Positions 43,128 to 51,795 of a DNA stretch of 64,000 nt are shown piece after piece. This stretch comes from JADGRB01 sp036267635. GTDB lineage: Bacteria > Myxococcota_A > Polyangia > Fen-1088. The position numbers and the translations under genes were made by a program. A model generated the notes under the pieces. The model was not told where the DNA came from. It searched no databases and worked only from the letters and a program-made list of their open reading frames with translations. How positions within the stretch are numbered: position 1 is the first letter of the stretch; every line of letters begins with the position of its first letter. The DNA lies in NCBI GenBank assembly GCA_036267635.1, contig DATAVR010000094.1, forward strand, positions 9,425-73,424. Reading direction: 5' to 3'.

Positions 43128-44129
43128 TTAGGGCGCTTCGTTGTAAAGCGCCAAGATCTCGGCGCCGGAGAGCGGGCGGTTGTAGACACGCACGTCGTCG
43201 AGATCGCCGGGGTACTCGAGGGCCTCGCTCGTTCCCGTACAGTTGGCGGTGGTCCCGTTCATCAGCGTGTTCCCCATGTAGAACCGGCAGGTGGACGCCG
43301 TCCCCCCGATGAAGTAGTCCCCGAACAGCTGGGAGGCCACCTGGACGCCGTTTCGATAGAGCGTGAACGTGTCGCCGTTGACCGCGCTCTCCGAGACCGT
43401 CCCGACGATGAACGTCCAGCTGTTCTTGGTGATCGCGGTGGGGTCGGTAATCACCGCCGACTGCCCCGAATGTTCGCCGAAGGTGACCTGCTGCCCAGAG
43501 AACTGGAACTCGAGCGTGTTCCCCCCGCTGGGCGTCGGCCCCACGCCGACGATGCGCTCGTTGTTCCCGTTGGGAGAGACCTTGGTCCAAAACGCTATCG
43601 TCAGGTTTGCAGAAATGGGCAGCGCCGGCGCCGAGACGATCGCGAACCAGTCGCTGGAGTTGTTGGGCACCAGGTTGTAGGCGCTGTTGGCCCGGTTGAA
43701 GCGATCGGCGTCGAACGCGCCCAGGTTCGACGTGGCGTTGTACCCGTTGCCGCTTTCGTCCATCGTGTTGTCGTTGAACGGGTAGTAAGCGACCAGACCA
43801 CTGGTCGGGAGCTTGGAGGCGTCGGTCCCCGCGTCGTGATGAGAGGCGTCCACGCCGCCCGGGTGATCGACCGCGCCGCCGTCCTGGTGCCCGCCCCCGC
43901 CAGCGCCGCCCTGGGCCCCGCCATCGTGGTGCTCGCCGGCGCCTGCGCCCCCTTGCCCCATGCCGTCTCGGCGCGCGTCGGTGCCCGTGACATCTCCCCC
44001 GGCGTCGGAAGGCGTCCCCTTCTTGAAGTTGTTGCAGCCCGCAGTGGTGAGCAGCGCGAGCGCCAAGATCAACCGGACGCCTGCACGTTGCGGGGACGAC
44101 GAGGGGGAGAGCGGGAACGGTGGACGCAC
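43128..44129 (-). CDS. LamG/concanavalin-like lectin-fold lipoprotein
   Basis: A 333-residue lipoprotein. GTG at 44129 has GAGG at the right distance; the signal peptide ends in TTAGC. A low-complexity His/Gly/Asp-rich spacer (GGAGAGEHHDGGAQGG) is followed by a lectin-like jelly-roll domain: LVAYYPFNDNTMDESGNGYN, TIAFWTKVS, WTFIVGTV, LYRNGVQV and the classic ending YPGDLDDVRVYNRPLSGAEI. Such domains bind sugars or proteins at the cell surface. It precedes the M91-like peptidase gene in the same operon. Confidence 0.85.
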   Translation of the reverse strand: MRPPFPLSPSSSPQRAGVRLILALALLTTAGCNNFKKGTPSDAGGDVTGTDARRDGMGQGGAGAGEHHDGGAQGGAGGGGHQDGGAVDHPGGVDASHHDAGTDASKLPTSGLVAYYPFNDNTMDESGNGYNATSNLGAFDADRFNRANSAYNLVPNNSSDWFAIVSAPALPISANLTIAFWTKVSPNGNNERIVGVGPTPSGGNTLEFQFSGQQVTFGEHSGQSAVITDPTAITKNSWTFIVGTVSESAVNGDTFTLYRNGVQVASQLFGDYFIGGTASTCRFYMGNTLMNGTTANCTGTSEALEYPGDLDDVRVYNRPLSGAEILALYNEAP

Positions 44130-44143
44130 GAGAGCCTCGTTTC

Positions 44144-45142
44144 CTAAAAGTGGAACGCGCAACCGACCTGCCCACCCGACCCGCCGCGGGCGGGCGCGGC
44201 GGCGCACGAGAGCCTGGACGGCGACAGCGCGAGCCCGGCGTGCTCATTTCCTTTCCCGCTGGTCGCGGTCCAATAGGCGCCCAACCCCGCGCCGACCACG
44301 GCAACGGCGAGGCCGACGACCACGAAGTCCTGGGCGAGCACCGCGCTGTCGTGCAATGACTGGCAGCCCGAGCCACCGTAATTGACGAGGCTGGTCCCAC
44401 AGTCGGCCCGGTCTTGGAAGTCAGAGAAGTCCTTGGCGCGAATGATCTCCGCGATCACGCCGGTGACGAGCCCCAGCGTCCCCACGCCGAAGGCAACGGC
44501 GGCGCGCGAGCGCATCCAGCTCGGGCGCGCGGCAACGGGTTCGCTCGACGGCGACAGCACCGGTGCCGGAGGCGGACCGGTGACCTCCGCCACCAGCGCG
44601 ATCGTCTCTCGGGTCAGCTGCTCGGGAGCGATCGCCACCGTCCGCGCGATCGGCAGGTAACCCGCCAGGTGAACGTCGAGCGTGGCGCTCCCCGCTTCCA
44701 CGGCGATCGGCGCGCCGAGCGGCAACGTGCCGGCGAGCCGACCGTTGACCCGAACCTCGGCGCCGGCGAGACCACCCAGAATCTCCAGCCGCCCAAGGTG
44801 CTTGTCGATCGTCGCCAGCGAATCCTCGAGCTCGGCCCGGTTCTTCGCCACCCAGGGCGCCGCTGTGTCGGCGAGCGCCCTGCGCAAATGTTCGTCGGCC
44901 TCCACCCAGCGCCCGAGCGCCTGCTCGGCCAGCGCTTCCTGCGCGAGCGCGTGCGCCGTCGGCGTCAACGCGTAAGCGCGTTCAAACGATGCGAGCGCGG
45001 CGGCGTCGTCGCCTTGCCGCCGATGCTCGACGCCTTCTTTGATCAGATCGTCAGAGGTCGGGGCCTGGGCGCGCGCCGGGTGCGACGCGAGGGCCATTCC
45101 AGCCAGGAGCAACATCGAGAGCGCGCGGTGTCCGAAGGTCAT
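44144..45142 (-). CDS. TPR/PEGA-like secreted protein coupled to kinase
   Basis: A 332-residue protein with a signal peptide ending at SHPARAQ. It has a TPR-like segment (EGVEHRRQGDDAAALASFER, EADEHLRRALADTAAPW), a PEGA-like beta domain (EILGGLAGAEVRVNGRLAGT) and hydrophobic segments near the C-terminus (AAVAFGVGTLGLVTGVIAEI; FVVVGLAVAVVGAGLGAYW). ATG at 45142 overlaps the kinase stop (ATGA). Same design as the protein at 35772-37247, which points to two copies of one kinase/envelope-protein module. Confidence 0.83.
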   Translation of the reverse strand: MTFGHRALSMLLLAGMALASHPARAQAPTSDDLIKEGVEHRRQGDDAAALASFERAYALTPTAHALAQEALAEQALGRWVEADEHLRRALADTAAPWVAKNRAELEDSLATIDKHLGRLEILGGLAGAEVRVNGRLAGTLPLGAPIAVEAGSATLDVHLAGYLPIARTVAIAPEQLTRETIALVAEVTGPPPAPVLSPSSEPVAARPSWMRSRAAVAFGVGTLGLVTGVIAEIIRAKDFSDFQDRADCGTSLVNYGGSGCQSLHDSAVLAQDFVVVGLAVAVVGAGLGAYWTATSGKGNEHAGLALSPSRLSCAAAPARGGSGGQVGCAFHF

Positions 45143-46692
45143 TCCATGATCTTCGCGTTGTTGGCGCCGACGCGCGGAGCCGCCGGGACGGTGGCTTTCA
45201 CGGGCACCACCGTCGATTTGTGCGCATGAGCGTGGTGAACCACCTCGTGCGACGCTCCTGCAGGAGTGACGGTTGCCGATCGTGGCGCGACGGGGGCAGG
45301 CTCTGCCGCGGCCGGCGGCGCGATCCGCGCGGGCGCTTCGGGAGCGGCTGGCGTGGGCGATAGCCCGGCGGCGGCGGGTGCTGCAGCTGCAGCGGCGCCA
45401 AGGGGGGCGGCGGGGGCGGGCGCGGGCAGGACGTGCGGCGAAGACGATCCGAGCCCTCGCACGGCCGCCGCTGCCCCGCCAACCGCCAGCGCGATCGCCA
45501 GCGCAGCGGGCCAGCGCCGCGCGATCAAGGAGCGCCGTGCCGACACTGGAACGGCCTCGAACGCGAGCCCGCTGGTGCTGGGACTCTCCGGCGCAGCGTT
45601 GCGGGGATCGGTGGCAAGGAGCTGGGTTCCGCCGGCCGCGGGCCGCTCGTCGCGCGCGTGCTCCTTCGCCCGCTCGGTCGAGGCCGCCGCGACCCCCAGC
45701 CCGAGCGGCATCGTCGGCGCAACTCCCCGCGCCCGCGCGCCGGGCCGCTCGCTGTCCGTCGCGACCACGTCCATCGCAGGAACGGTATGTCGCTTGAACG
45801 TGCGCTCCCACAAGAGGGCGGCGCGCGCCGATCCGAACGGCAGCATCGCTGCCCCCAAGGCCGACATCGATTCGAACCGATCCTTCATCTGGTGCGCCAG
45901 CGCCCGCAACAGGAGATCGGCGAAGGCGGGCGGCAGCTCGGGACGGACGCGGAGCGGCGGCTCGAACTGGTTGTCGCCGATTCGGCGCAGCAGCGCGAAC
46001 GTGTTGTCGTCGTCGTCCCGGTAGGCCCGCCGACCGGTGACGCACTCGTAAAGGATTAGGCCGAGCGCATATTGATCGCTGCGGGCGTCGGCCCGTTTTG
46101 CGCCGAGCGCCTGTTCGGGCGACATGTAACAAATGGTGCCGAGGTGCGCGCCTGTCCGTGTCAACGCCTGCTGCTCGGGCCCTTGCGCGTCGGCCAGCTT
46201 CGAGACGCCGAAGTCCAGCACCTTGGGGACACTCTCGCGGTAGGTGCGATCGTGGACCAAAAAAATGTTAGCCGGCTTGAGATCGCGGTGGATGACGCCC
46301 GCCTCGTGCCCTGCGGCGACCGCCGCGATGATGGGAAGGGCGAAGTCGGCCGTCTCGGCGACGGTGAGCGGCCCTTTCCCCTGGAGGTAGTGCCCGAGCG
46401 TCTGACCTTCCAGGTACTCCATCACCAGATAGGGGACGCCCGCCTCGATGCCGACGTCCGTTACGTCGACGACGTTCGGGTGGCGGATGCGCGCGGCCGC
46501 CTCCCCTTCGCGGCGGAAGCGCACCGTCGCCTCGGGGACGGCTGCCAAGGCGGTGTTGAGAGTCTTTATGGCGACCCGCTTCTTGAGGTCGACGTGCAAG
46601 GCCTCATAGACCAGCCCCATGCCCCCCTCGCCGAGGAGTCTCACGATCTCGTACTTGCCGAACCGTACCCCTGGCGCGAGACGTGGATCCAT
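45139..46692 (-). CDS. Transmembrane Ser/Thr kinase
   Basis: A 517-residue kinase with all normal motifs: LLGEGGMGLVYEAL, VAIKTLN, VIHRDLKPANIFL, KVLDFGVSKLA and YMSPEQALGAK. A single hydrophobic segment near residues 390-410 (RRWPAALAIALAVGGAAAAV) is followed by a Pro/Ala-rich tail with a His-rich patch (HEVVHHAHAHKS) that could bind metal. No PEGA domain is seen in the kinase itself, unlike the paralogous kinase at 37247. ATG at 46692 (a TTG at 46695 is in frame). It is coupled to the TPR/PEGA-like protein downstream. Confidence 0.93.
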   Translation of the reverse strand: MDPRLAPGVRFGKYEIVRLLGEGGMGLVYEALHVDLKKRVAIKTLNTALAAVPEATVRFRREGEAAARIRHPNVVDVTDVGIEAGVPYLVMEYLEGQTLGHYLQGKGPLTVAETADFALPIIAAVAAGHEAGVIHRDLKPANIFLVHDRTYRESVPKVLDFGVSKLADAQGPEQQALTRTGAHLGTICYMSPEQALGAKRADARSDQYALGLILYECVTGRRAYRDDDDNTFALLRRIGDNQFEPPLRVRPELPPAFADLLLRALAHQMKDRFESMSALGAAMLPFGSARAALLWERTFKRHTVPAMDVVATDSERPGARARGVAPTMPLGLGVAAASTERAKEHARDERPAAGGTQLLATDPRNAAPESPSTSGLAFEAVPVSARRSLIARRWPAALAIALAVGGAAAAVRGLGSSSPHVLPAPAPAAPLGAAAAAAPAAAGLSPTPAAPEAPARIAPPAAAEPAPVAPRSATVTPAGASHEVVHHAHAHKSTVVPVKATVPAAPRVGANNAKIME

Positions 46693-46937
46693 CAAGGATG
46701 CGAGGTTGCCTCACCGCCAGCGTAGATGCCTGGCCGGGGCGAGGTCAAGCGCGACACCCCTGAACCGGATCCGCTCCGGTGGGGGCGCGCGCGCAAGGCT
46801 CGGCCTGAGCCCCGTCGACCTCGAGACGCCCCCGGGCTCCCAGATCGGCGATCTCGTGATCTGGAAAACACCGGATCATCAAATTGCTTGTCTCCGGCGG
46901 CGCTGAATGGGTCTATGGTGCGCGCCAAGGAGGCCCC

Positions 46938-47639
46938 ATGAAGACCATCAAGCTCGTCTCTCTGTCCGTGGTGATGTTGTCCGCCGCTTCGGTGCTCGGC
47001 GCTGATAAGCCCGCCGCTGCACCGGCCCCCGCTGCCGCTGCGCCCGCACCTGCGGCCGCAGCGCCGGCGCCCGCCGCCAAGCCGACGCCGGCTCCGGTGG
47101 CCGCCAACACGCCAGCGGCGAAGCCGGCGCCGGCTCCGGCCGCCGCTGCGCCTGCCGCGCCGCCGGCACCGCCCGTGCCCGCGCCGGAGCTGGTGGCGTT
47201 CGCCAAGAACTTCGAGGGGAGCTGGAAGTGCGACTCGAAGTTCCCGGCCGGCGCCATGGGACCGGGCTCGCCCGAGATGAACGGCAAGTCGACCGTCAGC
47301 ATCAAGAAGGACCTGAACGGCTTTTGGTACAAGGGCCTCTACGAGATCAAGAAGTCCAAGACCATGCCCGGCATGAAGGCCCAGTTCTCCATGGGATACG
47401 ATCCGGGCGGCAAGCAGGTCCTCCTGACCGGCACCGACAGCATGGGCAGCGGCTGGTTCGCCGGCGGCCCGATCCAGGGCGACTCGGTCACCACGGTGGG
47501 AGACATGTACATGATGGGGATGAAGTCCAAGGTCCGCGAATCGATGAGCAAGAAGAGCGACAAAGAGGTGTTTCACAAGCTCGAGATCGACATGGGCAAA
47601 GGGTTCCAGACGGTCGGCGAAGACACCTGTAAGAAGTAG
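46938..47639 (+). CDS. Secreted DUF1579-like protein
   Basis: A 233-residue exported protein. ATG at 46938 follows a perfect AAGGAGG. The signal peptide (MKTIKLVSLSVVMLSAASVL) is followed by a Pro/Ala/Lys linker of about 60 residues. The C-terminal domain (FEGSWKCDSKFPAGAMGPG, GFWYKGLYEIKKSKTMPGM, FSMGYDPGGKQVLLTGTDSM) resembles DUF1579 or lipocalin-like beta barrels. Function unknown; probably periplasmic or at the cell surface. Confidence 0.82.
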   Translation: MKTIKLVSLSVVMLSAASVLGADKPAAAPAPAAAAPAPAAAAPAPAAKPTPAPVAANTPAAKPAPAPAAAAPAAPPAPPVPAPELVAFAKNFEGSWKCDSKFPAGAMGPGSPEMNGKSTVSIKKDLNGFWYKGLYEIKKSKTMPGMKAQFSMGYDPGGKQVLLTGTDSMGSGWFAGGPIQGDSVTTVGDMYMMGMKSKVRESMSKKSDKEVFHKLEIDMGKGFQTVGEDTCKK

Positions 47640-47645
47640 CTCCGC

Positions 47646-47690
47646 GACGCGAAGACCGACGACGCGAAGACCGACGGCACGAAGATCGAA
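47646..47690. repeat. 15-base tandem repeat, about three units
   Basis: Two perfect copies of GACGCGAAGACCGAC (47646-47660, 47661-47675) and a third degenerate copy (47676-47690) lie between two convergent genes. No inverted repeat with a T run is evident, so it is not a standard terminator. Confidence 0.75.
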
Positions 47691-47755
47691 ATTCGCGCCG
47701 GCCGCCGCTGTGAGTGCGTCGGCCGGCGCTGCAACTTTCCAGGGCGCTTTCGCTC

Positions 47756-48232
47756 CTAGCGCCGGGTCCGTCGGAAGATGGCCCAAAGCAGGACCACCAG
47801 GGCGGCGAGACCGACGACCGCCGCGAGGCGCGGACCGCGCAGGGTCTCCGCCGCCTCGAACAACAGCCGGAAGAGGGCCGCGAGCGCGCGCAGGATCAGG
47901 GCGCCGGCTCGGAAGACGATCGGCAGCGCCAGCAGCAGCGCCGCCCACTTGACGAACCTGCCGCTCATCGCGCGCTCGGCGGCCGCGCGCGAGGTTCGCG
48001 TGCGCGAGCCGGCGTCGAATGCGGCCCGGCGCGCCCGATCGGAGAGAAGCTCGTAGGCGCGGTTGATCTCGGCCATGCGGGCGCTGGCCAGCTCCTCCAA
48101 CGGATTGCCGGCGTGCTGATCGGGATGGTAGCGCGCGGCCAGCGACAGATAGGCAGCGCGAATCTCCTCGGCCGTCGCCGTTCGCGCCACGCCGAGGACG
48201 CCGTACGGATCCCAGTCGCTGGCGGCGGCCAT
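47756..48232 (-). CDS. Membrane-anchored DnaJ-domain protein
   Basis: A 158-residue protein with an N-terminal J-domain (DPYGVLGVARTATAEEIRAA; HPD motif in ARYHPDQHAG) followed by a linker and two hydrophobic segments (VKWAALLLALPIVFRAGALIL; LAAVVGLAALVVLLWAIF). J-domains stimulate Hsp70 (DnaK), so this would recruit DnaK to the membrane. The ATG overlaps the hflC stop (TGATG), so it is co-translated with the SPFH pair and may serve membrane-protein quality control with it. Confidence 0.9.
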   Translation of the reverse strand: MAAASDWDPYGVLGVARTATAEEIRAAYLSLAARYHPDQHAGNPLEELASARMAEINRAYELLSDRARRAAFDAGSRTRTSRAAAERAMSGRFVKWAALLLALPIVFRAGALILRALAALFRLLFEAAETLRGPRLAAVVGLAALVVLLWAIFRRTRR

Positions 48233-49203
48233 CAGTGCTTGGCGCCGCGCGGGGCGGGCCCGCCCGCGTTCGCCGACTGCAGGTAGCGGAAGACGTCGGC
48301 GCCGGTCGACAGCATCAACCAGCTCTGCTTATCGATGGTGGTCTTGTAGGTCTCCATCGTGCGCAGGAATTTGTACAGCTCGCGGTCGCGGTTGTAGGCC
48401 TCGGCGTAGATGGCGGTCGCCTGGGCGTCGCCGCCCCCCATCACCTCCTGGGTCTTCTTGTACGCCTCGGACTCGATCACCTTGAGCTCGCGCTCTTTCT
48501 TGCCGCGAATCTCGGCGCTCTTCCCCTGACCCTCCGAGCGGTAGCGGTCGGCGATGCGCTTGCGCTCGGAGATCATGCGATCGAACACCTTGGCCTGGAC
48601 CGTCTCGATGTAGTTGATGCGCTGGATCTGCACGTCGACCAATTCGATCCCGTAGTCTGGCATGACCTGCGAGGCGCGCTCGAGGATGAGGCGGGTGATC
48701 TTGTCACGCCCGAGATCGATCTTGCGCACCGCCTCGGCGTCCATCACGTCCTCGGCCTCGTCGGACTGCTCGAAGGCGCGGTTGCTGACCCGCACGATCT
48801 CGATGAGGTTGTGGCTGGCGATCACGTTGCGCGTCTCGCCGTCGATGATGTCGTCGAGGCGCGACTGCGCGCCGCGCTCGTCGCGCAGCCGTTGGAAGAA
48901 GAGCAGCGGGTTGGCGATGCGCCAGCGCGCGTAGGTCTCGACCCAGATGTACTTCTTGTCGCGGGTCGGCACCTGATTCGGGCTGCCGTTCCACTCCAGC
49001 CAGCGCTTGTCGAAGACGTTCACGTCCTCGGTGAAGGGGATCTTCACGTGCAGGCCGGGGGTGGTGATGGCGTGGCCGATCGGCTCGCCGAACTGCGTGA
49101 TCACCACCTGCTCCTGTTCTGACACCGTATAGAAGGTGGAGAAGAGCGTGGCGATTCCCAGGACCGCCAGCGCGCCCCCTATGACGAGGCCGCGCGTGGT
49201 CAC
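48232..49203 (-). CDS. hflC: HflC, SPFH/prohibitin-like protease modulator
   Basis: A 323-residue protein with one N-terminal membrane segment and an SPFH domain (EQVVITQFGEPIGHAITTPG, VFDKRWLEWNG, WRIANPLLFFQRLRDERGAQ). A coiled-coil region (RKRIADRYRSEGQGKSAEIR) and the C-terminal LSTGADVFRYLQ element follow. It forms the HflKC complex that surrounds and regulates the FtsH protease in the inner membrane. GTG at 49203 overlaps the hflK stop by four bases; the DnaJ-like gene overlaps its end. No ftsH gene is in the window. Confidence 0.95.
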   Translation of the reverse strand: MTTRGLVIGGALAVLGIATLFSTFYTVSEQEQVVITQFGEPIGHAITTPGLHVKIPFTEDVNVFDKRWLEWNGSPNQVPTRDKKYIWVETYARWRIANPLLFFQRLRDERGAQSRLDDIIDGETRNVIASHNLIEIVRVSNRAFEQSDEAEDVMDAEAVRKIDLGRDKITRLILERASQVMPDYGIELVDVQIQRINYIETVQAKVFDRMISERKRIADRYRSEGQGKSAEIRGKKERELKVIESEAYKKTQEVMGGGDAQATAIYAEAYNRDRELYKFLRTMETYKTTIDKQSWLMLSTGADVFRYLQSANAGGPAPRGAKH

Positions 49204-50225
49204 GGCGCCTCCTTCGTGCTGTCGGGGCCGCCCCCGAGCGGAAACAGCGGCAGGATCCCCTTGGCCTTCTCATCGAAGATCAGCTTCTTCCCGGCCGCCG
49301 GGAGCACGGCGCTGAGTGTCTCCAGGTAGAGCCGCGTGCGGGTCACCTCGGGCGCCTTGCGGTACTCCTCCTGCAGCGCGACGAACCGCTCGGCGTCCCC
49401 CTTGGCGCGGTTCACCCGGTCGACGGCGTAGCCCTCCGAGGCCTCGATCTTCTGCTCGGCCAGGCCGCGGGCGCGCGGGATCTCCTGGTTGTATTCGGCC
49501 CAGGCCTCGTTGATGGCGCGCTCGCGCTCTTGAATCGCCTGGTTCACTTCGTTGAACGAGGGCTTCACCGATTCGGGCGGATCCACGTCCTGCAGCACCA
49601 GTTGCTGCACGGAGATCCCGTTGTCGTAGCGCTTGCAGAGATCCGAGAGCAGCTCCTTGGCCTTGGCGGCGATCGCCTCGCGCCCGACGGTCAGCAGCTC
49701 GGTGACGCTGTGGTCGCCGACGACCGTGCGCATCGACGCCTCCGCCATCAGCCGGAAGGTCTGCTCCACGTCGCGCAGCTTGAAGAGGTACTTGTACGGG
49801 TCGGAGATCTTGTACTGGACGATCCATTCGACCGTCGCGACGTTCAGATCTCCGGTCAGCATCGACGACTCGGCGGCGGTCTTCTCGTCCTTGCGGAAGG
49901 TGCTGTCGACGTCGGCGTTGACGGTGCGGAACCCGAACTCCTGCTTGAGCTGCCGCTGAACGGGGACCTTCTGCACCTGCTCGATGCCGAACGGAATCTT
50001 GCCGTGCGGCCCGGGGTTGGTGGTGCGCACGAACCTCCCGAACCGCGTCACCAGCCCCACCTCGTCGGGCTCGACCTGATAGTAGGAGCCGACCAGCGCG
50101 GCGAGGACCAGCACGATCCCGACGGCGCCCAGGATGAGCCGCCGCGATCCCCGCAGCCGGTCCCAGAAATCCCGCGCCGCGCGCAGCAGCTGCTCCTGAT
50201 CGAAGTCCCCGCGCCCGTTCGTCAT
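49200..50225 (-). CDS. hflK: HflK, SPFH/prohibitin-like protease modulator
   Basis: A 341-residue partner of HflC. The membrane segment is at about 30-48 (LILGAVGIVLVLAALVGSYY). An SPFH domain follows (PDEVGLVTRFGRFVRTTNPG, VATVEWIVQYKISDPYKYLF) with a coiled coil (QERERAINEAWAEYNQEI). The N-terminus is short and lacks the long Gly-rich part of E. coli HflK. ATG at 50225. Its 3' end overlaps hflC (GTGA). Divergent from the lipoprotein gene at 50261, with 35 bases between. Confidence 0.95.
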   Translation of the reverse strand: MTNGRGDFDQEQLLRAARDFWDRLRGSRRLILGAVGIVLVLAALVGSYYQVEPDEVGLVTRFGRFVRTTNPGPHGKIPFGIEQVQKVPVQRQLKQEFGFRTVNADVDSTFRKDEKTAAESSMLTGDLNVATVEWIVQYKISDPYKYLFKLRDVEQTFRLMAEASMRTVVGDHSVTELLTVGREAIAAKAKELLSDLCKRYDNGISVQQLVLQDVDPPESVKPSFNEVNQAIQERERAINEAWAEYNQEIPRARGLAEQKIEASEGYAVDRVNRAKGDAERFVALQEEYRKAPEVTRTRLYLETLSAVLPAAGKKLIFDEKAKGILPLFPLGGGPDSTKEAP

Positions 50226-50260
50226 GGAACCTTCTTTCAGAGTCCGGTGGCAAACTCAAG

Positions 50261-51526
50261 GTGAAGCGCGGAACCGACGAGCGAATCGAGGTGACTCTGC
50301 GTGCGGCTGGGTTGGCCCCTTGCGCCTTCGCGCTGGTGGCCGCCTGCAGCAGCGGCGGTGCAGGCGGACCAGCCGGTGGCGGCGGTGGCAACGCAGCCGG
50401 CAACGCGGGCGCTGGCGGCATGGCGGGCGGCGGCGCCGCTGGCTCAGGCAGCGGGGGCGCCGCTGGCTCGGGCGCCTTGGTGAACCCGGCACCGGGGAGC
50501 GGCTTCTTCGTCGGCGCGAACTTCTGGAACATCGACTGGGAGGGGCAGGGCGACTACTTCCAGAGCGGCGTCGACTTCGCGACCACCACCAATCCGTGGG
50601 TGCCCGAGCTGCTGACCGATCTCGCCCCCTACCACGTGCTGCGGTTCATGGACTGGAACCAGACGAACGACAGCAACAACTCGCAGGCCGTCTGGACCAC
50701 CCGCAAGCAGAAGACCGATCCACAGAGCGAGCCGGTCGCGTTCGAGTGGCAGATCGATCTCTGCGACCGCACCAAGAAGGACTACTGGCTGAACGTCCCG
50801 CACGAGGCTTCGGCGAGCTACTGGACCGAGCTGGCCCAGCTGGTCTACACCCAGCTCGATCCGTCGCTGCGCGTCTATCTCGAGTGGTCGAACGAGGTCT
50901 GGAACGGCTCGTTCCCGCAGAATGCCTACGCGGCGGCCGAGGGGCAGAGCCTCGGCCTGTCCGGCAGCGATGCGGCCGCGTCCTACTACGTCTACGAGGC
51001 GGTCCGCATGTACGAGGCCTTCGAGGCGGTGTTCGGCAAGGGGAGCCCGCGTCTCGTCAAGGTGCTCTCCGGGCAGGCCGCTTACGACGGCCCTTGCACC
51101 AACGACGTCAAGGCCCTCTCCGATTCCACCATCAACCCGCGAAGGACGATGCCCGACGTCTACGCCGTGGCCCCCTACATCTCGGGCACGACCGTGGCGG
51201 CGGTGAGCGGGGCCATCGCCGGGATCAAGAGCGGCTTGCAGTCGAACGCCACCTGCGCGGCGATGGCCTCGCTGCCGCTCGTCTCTTACGAGGGGGGCGC
51301 GGACTCGTACTCCGCGACCAATTGCCAGAGCGTCCAGACCGATCCGGGGATGCACGACGTCTACACCTCCTATCTCGACGCGCTGGTCGCCGACGGCCTC
51401 GAGGGGCCGTTCATGCAGTACACGCACGCCGGATCGTGTTGGGGGATGAAGGTGAAGACGTCAGACGCCAACTCGGCGGCGCCCAAGTACCAAGGGCTGC
51501 TCGACTGGCTCGCCGCGCATCCCTGA
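50261..51526 (+). CDS. Glycoside-hydrolase-like lipoprotein
   Basis: A 421-residue lipoprotein (lipobox VAAC) with a Gly/Ala/Ser stalk. It has a TIM-barrel-like domain with the features of clan GH-A glycosidases: LEWSNEVWNGSFPQ (Glu after Asn, acid/base candidate) and LPLVSYEGGAD (Glu nucleophile candidate). FMDWNQTNDSN and WLNVPHEAS resemble substrate-cleft segments. The GTG at 50261 gives a longer leader; a GTG at 50291 also gives a proper signal peptide (VTLRAAGLAPCAFALVAAC). Likely acts on an extracellular polysaccharide; specificity unknown. Confidence 0.75.
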   Translation: MKRGTDERIEVTLRAAGLAPCAFALVAACSSGGAGGPAGGGGGNAAGNAGAGGMAGGGAAGSGSGGAAGSGALVNPAPGSGFFVGANFWNIDWEGQGDYFQSGVDFATTTNPWVPELLTDLAPYHVLRFMDWNQTNDSNNSQAVWTTRKQKTDPQSEPVAFEWQIDLCDRTKKDYWLNVPHEASASYWTELAQLVYTQLDPSLRVYLEWSNEVWNGSFPQNAYAAAEGQSLGLSGSDAAASYYVYEAVRMYEAFEAVFGKGSPRLVKVLSGQAAYDGPCTNDVKALSDSTINPRRTMPDVYAVAPYISGTTVAAVSGAIAGIKSGLQSNATCAAMASLPLVSYEGGADSYSATNCQSVQTDPGMHDVYTSYLDALVADGLEGPFMQYTHAGSCWGMKVKTSDANSAAPKYQGLLDWLAAHP

Positions 51527-51616
51527 CGGGGATCATGGCGGGCGACAGGGTGTAGTCTCGGCTTTCAGGCAACGCAAAGGGAGCTCTTCACGCGCAGCAC
51601 CTTGACGGCGGCCAGC

Positions 51617-51661
51617 CGGTCAATCGGGTCGGTCAGTCGGTCAATCGGTCAATCCGTCAAT
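51617..51661. repeat. 8-base repeat array CGGTCAAT
   Basis: Five copies of CGGTCAAT or one-mismatch variants: 51617, then after five bases 51630 (CGGTCAGT), 51638, 51646 and 51654 (CCGTCAAT). The last four are directly adjacent. Evenly spaced short direct repeats of this kind often bind a regulator or a replication or partition protein. It lies about 270 bases before the LuxR-type gene. Confidence 0.75.
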
Positions 51662-51795
51662 CCGCTGGTGAGGGCCCGTACGTTCAGGGACGCTATTGAC
51701 AGGATGTTTGCGCCGCGGGAACCTTCGAAAGCCGGGCGTCTTTGGGGGGAGCGCGTGGTGCCCCCCCATGCCGATTGTTCGCGTCCTCTTTGAGA

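Noticed and set aside
51602..51793. A 63-codon frame across the 8-base repeats
   Set aside because: Its repeated Ser-Ile-Gly-Ser-Val pattern comes directly from the DNA repeats; it has no ribosome binding site and no sign of selection.
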